Translations under genes and position numbers: made by a program | The notes under the pieces: generated by a model | The model's input: the letters and a program-made list of their open reading frames with translations, nothing else | The model's database searches: none | Told to the model about the DNA's origin: nothing | In this document: one piece after another, positions 24,256-35,291 of the stretch | Layout: every line of letters starts with the position of its first letter | How positions within the stretch are numbered: the stretch's first letter is position 1 | From: Cordilura impudica | Lineage: Eukaryota > Arthropoda > Insecta > Diptera > Scathophagidae | Assembly: GCA_963682025.1 (NCBI GenBank) | Contig: OY821520.1 | Location: 238,079,364-238,143,363, forward strand | Length of the DNA stretch: 64,000 nucleotides | Direction of reading: 5' to 3'

Positions 24256-25498
24256 AGATTTGTATAAATAATGGTTACTTCCCTAAGACATGGAAAATTG
24301 GAAAAATATACCCCATCAAAAAAAAGCCAAATGATTTTCAAATTAACAATTCTCGTCCAATTTCAATGTTATCGAATATTGGAAAATTACTCGAAAGAGT
24401 AATTAAAGGGAAACTAGAATGTTCTCACATTTATGATTCAATACCTAAGTATCAATTTGGTTTCAAACGAGGCCATTCATCTGTTGACGCCTTGGCTTAC
24501 CTACAAAACGAAGTTGTCAGTAATTTGCGGAATAGGAAAAGTACCGCCGCAGTGTCTTTGGATATCGAGAAGGCGTTCGATCGAGCCTATCACTATGGTA
24601 TTATTTTTAAACTCATTGATCTTGAATATGAACCACTTATAGTTAAAATGTTGTTTAGCTATTTTAAGGATAGACAATTCATAGTTGAAATTAATGATAC
24701 TAGATCAATTACAGGTGGCATTTTTTGTGCTGTTCCACAGGGGGCCATTTTGGCGCCTTTATTATATAGTATCTTAGTTTATGATTTTCCCACATCTACA
24801 ACGATTCAAAGAGTATACTTTACGCGGATGATTCGCTAGTCTGTGCACATGATACTGATCCGCAGATTGCTTTAGTGAAAGTTCAAAATCATCTTTTAAT
24901 TGATGGTTTTTATAGAAATTGGGGTATTAAAATTAATACCCTTAAATCAGAGACTATCTGTCTCCGCAATGCCTCGGGCAAGGATCCACGTGATGTAGTA
25001 AGGAAAAGTAGAATATTGAATCTTTCTTTGAATGGGTCACCAATTCCCTTTAGGAATCGAATAAAGTACCTCGGGGTTACATTTAACTAGCTGTTTAAAT
25101 TTAATGAGCATGAAAGAATTGCAAAGAATAAAGGACTACGCATCAAGGGCATGTTGTCAAAACTTTTGATAAACAGACACCTAAGTCAAAGGGCCAAATT
25201 GCTTATTTACAAGGTTTGCATTCGTTCTGCGATGCTTTATGGCTTTCCCATATGGTTTTCAATATCGCCAACACTCATGGCGAAGTTGGAGATTTTTGAA
25301 AGAAGCTGTTTGAGACTCTGTGTTAACGCGAACTTTGAAAGTTTTTTAAAGAGATATTCGAACTCCGTTATCTATGAGAAGGCCAAAATTCAACCTCTTG
25401 CTTCTTATTCGCTAAATTTGACTGAAAAGTTTGTAAATCGCCTTAAGAACCACGGGAACAGTTTATTAAAACGTTTTCAGTTCTCAAAAAGATTTTAG
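24256..25498 (+). pseudogene. Jockey-like LINE reverse transcriptase (broken)
   Basis: This is a 5'-truncated ORF2. It begins in the middle of the RT domain with NNGYFPKTWKIGKIYPIKKK, continues into the GFKRGHSSVDAL block, motif A VSLDIEKAFDRA (about 24556-24590), PQGAILAPLLYSIL (about 24735-24775) and, after a frameshift near 24800, the catalytic YADD (about 24818). Another frame continues with GIKINTLKSETICL and KYLGVTFN, a stop at 25088, then the C-terminal LFKFNEH...RSAMLYGFPIWF region to 25498. An active enzyme would prime on nicked DNA and copy its own RNA. The endonuclease and N-terminal palm are missing. The jockey-clade call rests on the LDIEKAFDR and GHS motifs. The frameshift before YADD and the stop make it non-functional. 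Confidence 0.85.
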
Positions 25499-26066
25499 TT
25501 GGTCCAATAGCATGTATATGTCCCCTATTGGAGTTGTACATGAAAACGTTAGTATTTATTCATCCCTGATAGAATACCACCTACCAGAGTTTTACTCTCA
25601 TTCAGTTCAAGGGTCCAACAGGGGTTAATTGTAGACTCCTGACCCCAGGTTCGGGCGGGGTGTTTTCCATCAGTCCCAAACTTGATACCAATCTTTGGTT
25701 AAGGGTGTGGGAATCATTCCAAACACCACCTGGCGATCGTGTATTTATTGTCTTAGTTTTAGTCTAGTTTTAAGTGTTATCATTTTAACTCATCAGCAGT
25801 TAATGTAAATTTTTATTATACTTTGAGCAATATAATTTTATGTTTTATCATTCGACGTAAGAACTCATACTCTCCGATTATTTAAGCCTGTAGCGTTATA
25901 AACCAGATCTCATTAATGTCTATTAGAACAATACGGGCAATTCCATATGTGACGGAATGACATTTTGAGTTGTAGAATTGTAGTTAAGGCTATTCCACAA
26001 AGCTTTTTGCAATTGAAAATTCATTCTTCGGTTTGAAAATGATTGTTAATGATTAAGCGATTTAAA

Positions 26067-27276
26067 ACAAGTAAGAAAATTATAGTCGGTCTAGACGATA
26101 CCCTATACCATGCGTTTAGAGACCCTATCTCTTAGGCCAAACTAACTGGACATAGAAAATAAGATAAACTCTTACGAAAACTGAGAATAGTGGAAATTAG
26201 AAGTATAAATGCAAAAAATATTAAAAAATTCAAAAATAACGATTGTTTGTTTGGACAGAGTTGTATCTTCTGAAATTAATACAAAGTAAAGCTGTATGGT
26301 ACGAAAACTGAAAACTAACCACACTGCTCGTAGGCCTGACTTTAGGTGAGTGTGTTAAAGCGCTGACCAAAAAGTGCAAGTACGAGTGTATGTGAAGGTT
26401 CACGGTTCAAAAACCTCACGGCCGCCCTAAGTAGAAAAAATTTTCATATAGAAACAACCTATTCAATTAAAACATAACAATTATCACAATGTTCAATAAA
26501 TCGCTGATGAAGGCTGAAATGCCAGAAACCGGTCCGATTAAGAATACAGTGCAGTTATGAATTTTTGAAATATATGCTTTCTTCTTCTTTACCACGCACC
26601 ATTTAAGATAAATAAGATTTTTTTGGCTGCAGATATGAAAAAGTTCATATCGGATGCTATACCTATATGGGCACTAGGCCTAAAATTGGACCGATCCTGA
26701 TCATGTTTGGTAAAGTCTCTTGTATTTTGCAAAAATATATACAAACAAAATTTGAGAAGAATCAGTGCAATATTTTTATTTTTTGATAGATTTAAGTGCA
26801 GATCGGGAAGCAGCTCTACATGAGGCCTATGAGTAAGGGTTGTCCCATAGGAATAATTTTTGGACTACTCATTAATGGATGTAATAAACGCATACAGACC
26901 CAATTTGAGTAAGATCTATATGATAATTTGGATCTTATGGCAATTTATGTCGATTTCATAGGGGTCAGTTGTATGGGGGCTAGGTCTGAACATGGACCGA
27001 TTTTCACCAATTTCAATAGCGTTCATCCTATGGCCGATAAAAGCTTATGTACCAAATTTCATCAAAATATACTCATATTTGCGACCTGCAGTTTGATTAC
27101 AAGGTTTACATGGACAGACAGACGGACGGACGGACGGACGGACACACGTACGGACATCGTTAATTCTGATTCGATCGGAATAATAAAAGATGGGTCTAGG
27201 TCAAATATTTTTGGTAGGTACAAACAGCAGCACAAAGTCATTATACCCAAACCACATAGTGGTAAAGGTATAAAAA
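26067..27276 (+). mobile_element. Mini-me-like element, type 2 (N1)
   Basis: It starts ACAAGTAAGAAAATTATAG with TCGGTCTAGACGATACCCTA, and ends CATAGTGGTAAAGGTATAAA. Near the 3' end is a GTCY-type microsatellite written as GACAGACAGACGGACGGACG. A second copy in reverse orientation lies at 60772-61624 and shares the CATCCTATGGCCGATAA and TCTATATGA blocks. It shares the CAAGTAAG start and GGTATAAAAA end with the type 1 copies but lacks their ATTCGGC hairpin. Its open frame at 26928-27362 is not protein-like. A SINE-like insert sits in it. Confidence 0.75.
26335..26575 (+). mobile_element. Probable tRNA-derived SINE inside N1
   Basis: TAGGTGAGTGTG (about 26343) matches the A-box region of the SINE at 14061, followed by AAGCGCTGACC. 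A B-box-like GGTTCAAAAACC lies about 60 bp downstream. The body ends with a segment containing CTGATGAAGGCTGAAATGCC and CCGGTCCGATTAAG. The block is absent from the related copy at 60772-61624, which supports an insertion. Ends and target duplication are unclear. Confidence 0.5.
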
Positions 27277-27594
27277 GTCAGAAACAATATTTTCACTATT
27301 TTATTCTTTTATTTTTGAGTAATTTCGCATTGTGTGACGGAATGACATTTTTGCTACCATGACTCTGTCCTGGTAATAAAACCTGGAAAATTTTGTGAAT
27401 TAAGAAGCTTATCAGTTTTTAAACTAATGCATATTTTACATCTATACTAATATAATAAAGAGGTAATGTGTGTTTGTTTGTTTGTTTGTAGGAGGTAATC
27501 TCCGTAACTAGCCATCTGATCTTCCTGAAATTTTCACAGAGACTTACTGCGGATATGGGAAGTGCTATAGGCTATAATGTTTTTAATATTTTTA

Positions 27595-28470
27595 GTGGGC
27601 ATGGCACCTCCCACACAAAGCAAATTTTTAATATCATATACATATATTGAATACTATGACAGGGAGAGCTTTGCAAATTTGTGTGAGGTCACCTATTGTT
27701 TATATTAATAGCCACGCCGGAAATGGGCGGGATCGGAGAAGTGGGCGTGGTACCTCCCATACAAGTAATAATTCAATGTTATATATCTCGTGTACTGTGA
27801 TAGAGAGAGCTTTTCAAATTTGTCGGATGGCACCTATTATTAATGCAAACAGTCGGACAAAAAATACGCAGTATCGGACCAATAGGCGTGGCACCTGCCA
27901 TACAAATAAAATACAAAATGCCATATATCTGGAATACTGTTGTAGTGAGAGTCTTGGGACTTTGTGTGAACCCATAAGTTATTCATATGATTAGTTAGAC
28001 AAAAAATGGGCGTGATCGGAGCAATCGGCGTGGCACCACCCGTACAAAGTAAATATATGTTATCATATAACTGGTGTACTAAAAGAGGGAAGCTTTGGTA
28101 CTTTGCACGACACCATCAGATCTTAGTATGAGTAGTCGGACAAAAAATTGGCGGGTTCACACCAATGGGCGTTGCACTCCCCATGCAAAGTAACTATTTA
28201 ATGTCATATATCTGAAGTACTGTAAAAGAGAGAGCTTTGTGGCTTTGCGTGAGCCCATAGGTTCTTTGTATGATTAGTCGAACAAAAAAATGGGCGTGAT
28301 CGAAGCAGTGGGCGTAGCACCACCCGTGCAAAGTAGATATCTGATATCATATAACTGGTGTACTATAAAAGGGAAAGACTCGACATTTTGCACGAGTCCA
28401 TCAGATATTAATGTGAGTAGTCCAATAAAAATTGGGCGGGATGGGATAAGTGGGCGTGGCACCTCCTATA
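27595..28470 (+). repeat. ~142-bp tandem repeat inside the Helitron
   Basis: Seven copies of a unit marked by GTGGGCGTGGCACCTCCC start near 27595, 27741, 27881, 28023, 28164, 28309 and 28450, a spacing of 140-146 bp. Each also has AGAGAGAGCTTTG-like, TTAGTCGGACAAAAAATGGG-like and CATATATCT-like blocks. GC content is higher than the surroundings. Confidence 0.85.
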
Positions 28471-28866
28471 TAAAAAATATGATGTAGCACGAAAGCAACA
28501 GTCTTTTGACAAGTACATTAGTTATCAATGTGATTTGTCGTGGAAAATATATCGTCAAAATCAAAAATTGCCAAACCCAAAAATCGCGAAAAATAAAAAT
28601 CGTCCAAAAACAAAAATCTTCAAAATCAAAAATGGGCAAAATCAAAAATCGCTAAAAATAAAAATTTCCAAGTGATATTTTAAGTACAAGGCCAATAGTT
28701 GAGTGTTGCCAGATCTAACTTGGAAAATCCATGTTCTTCTCATGGGCAGCTACACGTACCTCCAGGGCAGGAACGCCGAAAAATCTGATAATTGTTGTAC
28801 CGAATTAAAAAAACAAAAAACATTTTATGTCAGCAAGTATCAAAATTGAAGAATCTATATTAATAA

Positions 28867-29281
28867 TCTATACTTAGCATAATAAAGAGGCAATGTTTGT
28901 TTGTTTGTTTGTAGGAGGTAATCTCCGTAACGACTTATCTAATCTTCCTGAAATTTTCGAAGATTCTTACTGCGGATATGGGAAGTGCTACAGGCTGTAT
29001 TTATTTAAATATTTTTAGTGGGCGTGGCACCTCCCATACAAAGTAAATTTTTAATATCATATATATTGAGTACTATGATAGAGAAAGCTTTGCAAATTTG
29101 TCACAGGTCGGTCATCAGACAAAAAAATGGGCGGGATTAGACAAATGCGCGTGGTACCCCACACAAACTTAATAATAAATTACTGTATTAGTGACAGCCT
29201 TGGGACTTTGCGTGAGCCCTTTCATAACGATTCGGAAGGGGGAGGGGGAGGGTGTAGCGAAGCACACCGGGTTACATCTAG
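28867..29281 (+). mobile_element. Second Helitron 5' end sharing one 3' end
   Basis: TCTATACTTAGCATAATAAA at 28867 repeats the 5' terminus at 27441, followed by the same GTTTGTTTGT run, GGAGGTAATCTCCGTAAC and ATGGGAAGTGCTA. Only one CTAG end follows (29278-29281). Either a 415-bp copy inserted beside a longer copy that lacks its 3' end, or the element has a duplicated 5' module. Confidence 0.7.
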
Positions 29282-29287
29282 TATTAT

Positions 29288-29333
29288 ATACAAGCAATAT
29301 TTTTTTTTTTTTTTTTTTAAATACAAGCAATAT
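29288..29333. repeat. Poly(T) block between 13-bp direct repeats
   Basis: ATACAAGCAATAT stands at 29288-29300 and again at 29321-29333, separated only by 18 T and AA. This is the expected footprint of a LINE-type insertion on the minus strand that was truncated down to its poly(A) tail, with a 13-bp target duplication. Confidence 0.65.
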
Positions 29334-29636
29334 AAAATTATAATTTACCTGTAATATGTTGAAGTCATTAACTGTCATTTATATTTATTTTATTATATAG
29401 AATACTTGTAAGAAATTACATTACGTAACTTGGAACATATTTTAATATATTTTTAAACTTAGTTAATATAAATGAAAAAAAAAATTTTTTTCATCAAAGT
29501 TGACATTTTTATGGAATTGCCCATACGATATAGTTTTAAGTTATGTACATTCCTGTCAACTTTCTCATCTCTTTTGTGATCCAAATGTTTAAGTCTCAAT
29601 AAAAACTCAAATTGAATTGAAAATTGAATTGAATTC

Positions 29637-31121
29637 TATCTTTGTGAATTTAGATTGCAAATAATTTGCCGAGTTGGAAATGGATTAAATATAAAATGTA
29701 AGCAAAAAAAAATAATTATTTTTTATGCATTTGAAATCTATCTCCATGGTTCTATTATTGTGAATTAAATAAGATTTAAAATTATTTGTTTAGATTAATT
29801 ATAAATATTTCCCAAAATATGAGTGTTTATTTTACATGTGGACTGTCTGAAGACACTTTAAGAATTTGTCGTTCTTCGAAATTTCATAGTTCAAAATTTT
29901 AATAACAACAGAAAAACAATTGTTTGAAAAGAATAATTGATATCGTGGAGACGTCAGCAATGACGGTAGCAATGCCATTTTATGTGTATTTAACAACATT
30001 TTATTTGACGGTTGTTTTTGTTTTTCGTTATGGCCCACCATAACTCAAAGTACAATTTCACATGAATTCCGTTTTGAAATATATAAGTATATTGAGCTTT
30101 TGTTTATTTTTGTTTCATATATTTTTATTGTTATTTTTTTATTTTTGTTTCATATATTTTTATTATTTTTTTTTTTTTTGTTTTCGAGTATTAAGCAGTC
30201 AATTGCGGAAGTTAACGAATCGAAATGCAAAAATAGAAACTGTAAAATTAAAGCATTCAATAATCTATGATTTTTGAAAGCTCAACACTCTCCGATAATA
30301 CAATTTTAGTGATTAATTACCAAAATGTATTTAAACAAACAAAAAAAAAAGTTCATTCACTTTAAGCTTACGATTAACCAGAAATGTTTTAAATTTAAAT
30401 TTAAAACAAAAAAAAAAATGTTTGCCAATAAAAGTGAAAGACTTTTTTTCATGCGAAAACATTCCAGAGAAAGAATCAAATGTATCCGCATACACACATA
30501 TATTTTGTAATTTATGCTTAAATTTTTTGAGAATTTTTTATTATTAAAAAAAAAAATTACTTGTTTTTGTTTACCTTGTCATTGACCAAATAAATTTTTA
30601 AAATAACTGCAGTTTTTTATGCTTTTATTTCTTTTTTCAATTACACTTTTTTCACGGCATTTATGGTAAAATCTAATTCACATTTGTAGTTAAAAAAAAA
30701 AAAAAAACAAAACAAAAAGCAAAAACAAAAATTACGTGATACAATTTCAACTTAAAACATAATGAGTAATAATTGAACAAATGATGAAATTCGAAATTCA
30801 GAAAAATCAGCCAACCATGCCAACGAAACCAAATAAAACATAAAATGAAATACAAAGCTCGGTGTGTGACCAAATAACCCATACACAAGCAAATTTACTT
30901 CACATACTTACATGTAAGTTGCGCACAAAGAAAAAGCATAAAAAAATGCTCAAATATCATGTTTATGCATGTCTCAGTTAGCTGAATCAAGCACATACAT
31001 ATGTATGTATATGTAAAACAGTTTTTGAGTTAAAGAAGTTGTGTCTGCGTTTTGTTAACAAAACAAACAATCTATCATATTTCGAATGCTAGTGCGGACC
31101 TTTAGAGTTGGACTATATTAA
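29637..31121. other. AT-rich non-coding stretch
   Basis: It resumes the ATTGTGAAT-type sequence seen before 19650. A ~34-bp T-rich repeat with TTTTTGTTTCATATA lies near 30105-30170. Open frames at 30062-30277, 30325-30510 and 30673-30888 are A/T-tract driven and not accepted as genes. Confidence 0.5.
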
Positions 31122-32470
31122 ACAAGTAAGAGTGTTAAATTCGGCTGTGTCGAATCTTCGATCCCCTCCACCCAATATTGGGTACGGCTAACACTTTAAA
31201 ACTGTTGCCGATACTGAAACATTAAATTCGAATACCAATTAAATTTAAAGTTAATTGTTTCTCTTGTTGGCCAATTTCTATTATAACTTCTTTTTATAAA
31301 AAACATTAATCAAGTCTTCCACAGAAAGACAAAGTTTGATCCCTATAAGACTGTTTCGAGACCTTAGAAGTCATACGATAATTAAAAAAAAAATTCAAAT
31401 GATTCTTGGTTAAAAATTATTAATATTAAAAAAGGAAATATTTTAGTTAATTTTTATTTAATACGAAAAAACAATAATAATGGAACTAAAATTTTTAATT
31501 TTTACTTTTTAAGGAAGGGTACCTTTTAAAAAAAGTTACTTTTTAAGCAAAAGTACTTTTTAAGAAAATGTACTTTTTAAAAAAGGTACTTTTAGAGAAA
31601 AGGTACTTTTTTAAAAAAAGGTACTTTTAAAGAAAAGGTTTTTTCTAAGAAATTTTATTTTTGTAAGAAAAAGGTTTTTTGGAGATTTTATAGAGAAAAG
31701 TACTTTTTAAGAAAAGTTACTTATTTAGCAATGGGTACTCTTTTAACACAAGGTATTATTTTAAGAAAATTTACTTTTTAAGCAAAAGTACTTTATAAGA
31801 TAATATGTTTCAAGAAAAGCTACTTTTTAAAAAAGGTAATTTTTAAGAAAAGGTACTTTTTAAAAATTTGTAGCTACTTTTTAAGATTATGTATTTTTAA
31901 GAAAAAGTACTTTTTAAGAAAATGTACTTTTTAAAAAAGGTACTTTTAGAGAAAAGGTACTTTAAAAAAAATAGGTACTTTAAAAAAATAGGTACTTTTA
32001 AAGAAAAGGTTTTTTCTAAGAAAATTTATTTTTGTATGAAAAAGGTTTTTTTGGAGAAAGGTACTTTTTTTTATAGAAAAAAGTACTTTTTAAGAAAAGA
32101 TAGTTATTTAGCAAAGGGTACTCTTTTAACACAAGGTATTATTTTAAGAAAATTTACTTTTTTATCAAACGTACTTTTTTAAGAAAAAGTACTTTTTAAG
32201 AAAATGTACTTTTAAGAAAAGGTACTTTTAGAGAAAAGGTGCTTTAAAAAAAAGGTACTTTTAAAGAAAAGGTTTTTTCTAAGAAAATTTATTTTTGGAG
32301 AAAAAGGTTTTTTGGAGATTTTACAGAAAAAAGTACTTTTTAAGAAAAGATACTTACTTAGCAAAGGGTACTCTTTTAACACAAGGTATTATTTGAAGAA
32401 AATTTACTGTTTTATCAAACGTACTTTTTTAAGAAAATTTCTGTTTAGAAAATGTACTTTTTTAATACCA
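31122..32470 (+). mobile_element. Mini-me-like element (M2), header plus array
   Basis: It begins ACAAGTAAGAGTGTTAAATT, followed by the hairpin CGGCTG-TGTCG and CCCTCCACCCAATATTGGGT. The header body (AACTGTTGCCGATACTGAAA, then TTCGAATACCAA) matches copy M4 at 56329. The family's 3' half with the GTCY microsatellite is missing; instead a GTACTTTTT array runs from about 31500. Confidence 0.7.
31500..32470. repeat. GTACTTTTTAAGAAAA-type minisatellite 1
   Basis: Dozens of copies of a ~17-19-bp unit, consensus GGTACTTTTTAAGAAAA, follow one another for almost 1 kb. A higher-order block of about 320 bp (around GGTTTTTTCTAAGAAA, GGGTACTCTTTTAACACA and ACGTACTTTTTTAAG) repeats about three times. The plus-strand open frame 31922-32182 is a by-product. 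A second array of this kind is at 60730-62570. Confidence 0.85.
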
Positions 32471-34357
32471 TTTATTTCAAAGAAAGTATAAACAATTTAA
32501 TTTTAACTACAAGTTTGTAGAAAATTTTTAGTTTTAGGTTTTACTAACAAGTTTGTTTAGCCATTAATACCACCCATGTCTGCCTGAAATAGCAATTTAA
32601 AAATGTGTTTCTGTAAAAGAGAAATGAAAATATTTTCAAAAAGTCTTTAAAAGGTTAGCATAGACTAAAAACATAAAACTACTTTTAAACGTTTTTCACG
32701 TTTTTTTTTTATTTTTTTATTTTATTACGTAGTCTACGAACTAACGAACAAATACAAGACATGTTTACGATTTCTATGAATCAAAACAAAAAAAAAATAC
32801 GCATATAATAATAAATACCACAATACATTTAAACATTTATGTATGTTTTTGATGAATGAATGATTTTGGATACATTTGAAGAAATAATAAATAGCAGAGA
32901 TTTTTACGCTATTAATTAAAATTTTGTAATAAAAAAAAAAAATAAATAAATAAAAAATATCTGAAAATGTCAAGTCAGTGACCTTTTTTTAAAAAAAATT
33001 TACAAGAAAGTATAGGATGGATTGAAAGTCATTAAAAAAAATTCCAAAACGGCAATTACAACCCAGACAAGTATTAATGGTTAAAATCAAATGTTATTGG
33101 TCATAATAAAAATATATACATAAATTATATATTACGCATCAACAAGGAGATGATTCACAAAAAAAAAAAAATATATTTATTTTGAGGTTGATTTCGAAGT
33201 TGTTTTTAATATTGATGTCCAAAATATCGAGATTTAAAATGATTCAAGATTTCTTTTGTGTTTCTTTTGGTTAAAATAGATTTTATATAAATGAAGATTT
33301 GTCAATGTTGCATAAAATATCCTAGACAAAAACCTACATAGATTACATTACTTAAAATCAAGGATAAGAACGACCAAAAAATTAAAAACAACTTGAAAAT
33401 TGTTAATATAACCTTACTTTTTTAATGATTTATGTATTATTGTTTAGAAATTTCAATTTAATTGTTTATAGATTTTTTAATTTGTTGATAGATTTTAAAC
33501 TATGTAAACTAAAACTATATTTGCTATATCGCACCTATATCCTAGCCGCAAACCCAACTGTTTATTTTGTTTGTAATTCTTAAAATTTTTAACTTATCTA
33601 TAAATATTTTTCGCCAAATTAAATAACTTCTTAACAACTTTTTCAATATAATAGATTAGCCTTAGACTCTGTGGATCGTTAGACACCACGTTAAGAATAC
33701 AAATTTGCCTCAATCCCCATTGTAGAAACAGTTTGAGCTTCATAAGCTTTTCAGATGGGATATTTCAACATCTGAGAAATCAGTGATTTATGCAGCTGCA
33801 AAGATCCTAATGATTAGAATTGAAAAATTTGATCAAAATATATAATTTTTTGTGTTATTTCAACCTTTTTATGGTTAGTTTTTAGAAAAGTTGTTAATTA
33901 TTAAGTTTCACAATATTTTTTTGTAATATTTGGCAACATGTAAATATTTTTTTTTTACATGAAAATGATAACTTTGTAAACCTAGAGTATTGGTAGAGAA
34001 ATTTGAACTTGTTATTTGGCAACATAGCCGATATAATCGTACCCACAAACCCTTCTGATTAACTGTGTGCAGAATATGCGTGGATAATATAATTAAATAA
34101 AAAAAATATTTTTTTTTTTTTCTTTAAAAATAAGTATTCTAACTTCAAAATAATATTTTTAATCAAAATGATAATTTTTTTCTTTTATTTAATTATTTTT
34201 TTTTTTTTGGAATCAAAATTCTGACTTGATTTCTTATTTTAACCGTAAAGGATCGACAAATAAATTTCAAGTTGATATTTGGCAACATAGCAGAAATATT
34301 CGTGTATGCAAACAGTACTGAATAGTTGTAGATAAATTTACATGACACAGGTAATAA
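32471..34357. other. AT-rich non-coding stretch
   Basis: No gene is seen. Runs of A and T near 32930 and 34120 and the first members of the degenerate TTGGCAACAT-type repeat (33948, 34010, 34279) are the only structure. Confidence 0.5.
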
Positions 34358-34928
34358 TACTACATTCTCACTGCAGCTAAATCCGCATTAGCTTTATTTT
34401 GTAATCTACACCGTTCTCACTACAATTTGTAGCTTTAGTTTGACAGTTGCTGCACAGCTGTTCGAACGAATTGTTTATTTACATTTTAATAGTTTTTGTT
34501 TTGGAGAAAACAAATTTTGCGAAAAAATAGTTAAAAGTGAAATAAAATGCAAAATTTAAATTATATTATGAAAATCATTTCCATAATGGATATTACGAAG
34601 AAAATGCAACAAATAAATAATTTTTTAATAAAACAATTCTTTGCTATACTCACTTGCTGCTTTTGTTTATGAATTTTTGTTTTGTTTTGTTGTAAATGAA
34701 AATTCACAGTCGTAAAATGATGCAAATTTTCTGCTGCAGCGTTGTAAATTTGTTCATTTTGCGGCGAATTGCACAATACATCCCTGATTTCTGTTGGATT
34801 TATTCTCGATTTAGCTAAAGCGAGGGTTTTATTTTGACAGTATTTATATACCCAAAAATTGACCAGCTTTAATTAAATCCACTATAAAGCGTGTCAAATG
34901 CGGATTTAGCTGCAGTGAGAACATAGTA
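34358..34928. mobile_element. MITE with 25-bp perfect terminal repeats
   Basis: The left end TTCTCACTGCAGCTAAATCC (from 34365) continues to a perfect 25-bp inverted match ending at 34921. Just outside, TACTACA and its near-inverse ACATAGTA extend the symmetry to 34358-34928. The interior has a second TTCTCACTACA motif and no transposase; the minus-strand open frame 34561-34776 is not recognisable. A distantly similar terminus (ACTATGTTC) ends the MITE at 35292-35996. Confidence 0.75.
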
Positions 34929-35291
34929 TAAGTAAATAAAAATTAGATAGGAAAATATTCAAACTTAGCTTAGCTTAAACTTAAACACAAATCAATTGCA
35001 AAAAATTTATTATAAAATACTCAAAGCGCAACTTGTCAATACACAATTAGTCTGGATATGAACCGTACAAATCTTTGAAAGATAAATTTCGGGAACATTT
35101 CAAACATTAAGAATCTAATATCGATACTGCTAATATCTATCAAGTTAAAATATTAACTTGATATTTGGCAACTTAGCATAAATTACCATAGACGCAATTC
35201 ACCAAACTAAAAAGTTCAATAGTGAAAATAAGTACCTTGGGTTATTTCAACTTAAATATGAAATTGTTGTACTTGTCATTCTATTTAGCTT

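Larger units (their letters stand above)
27441..29281 (+). mobile_element. Non-autonomous Helitron
   Basis: The 5' end TCTATACTAATATAATAAAG and the 3' end CATCTAG have the TC...CTAG form of Helitrons. The flanks are A before (27440) and T after (29282), the usual AT target. About 12 bp before the end is the hairpin GGTGTAGC-GA-AGCACACC. The GTTTGTTTGT run and ATCTCCGTAAC near the start are repeated at 28867, where a second 5' end lies. No Rep/helicase is encoded. The interior is mainly the ~142-bp tandem repeat at 27595-28470. Confidence 0.85.
25935..29522. mobile_element. TIR element with ATAC duplication, itself interrupted
   Basis: The ends are GGGCAATTCCATA (25935-25947) and its perfect inverse TATGGAATTGCCC (29510-29522), with ATAC directly outside both. 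The inserted DNA was enlarged by a mini-me-like element (26067-27276) and a Helitron (27441-29281). Without those, only about 500 bp of its own sequence remain, including two GTGACGGAATGACATTTT blocks (about 25949 and 27337). No transposase is seen. A 4-bp duplication does not identify a superfamily by itself. Confidence 0.75.
24256..29636 (+). mobile_element. Jockey-like LINE, split by a later insertion
   Basis: The coding relic ends at 25498 and a 3' untranslated region follows to 25934. The tail resumes at 29527 with AATAAA at about 29599 and an (ATTGAA)-like run to about 29636. Between them sits a TIR element flanked by ATAC on both sides (25931-25934 and 29523-29526). Closing that gap gives one continuous LINE 3' end. 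The 5' boundary near 24256 is where recognisable RT sequence begins. Assigning the 29527-29636 tail to this LINE is inference from the duplication. Confidence 0.65.

Noticed and set aside
26928..27362. 144-residue protein with RTDGRTDTRTD
   Set aside because: It reads through the GTCY microsatellite and 3' end of a mini-me-like element; the reverse-oriented copy at 60772 does not preserve the frame.
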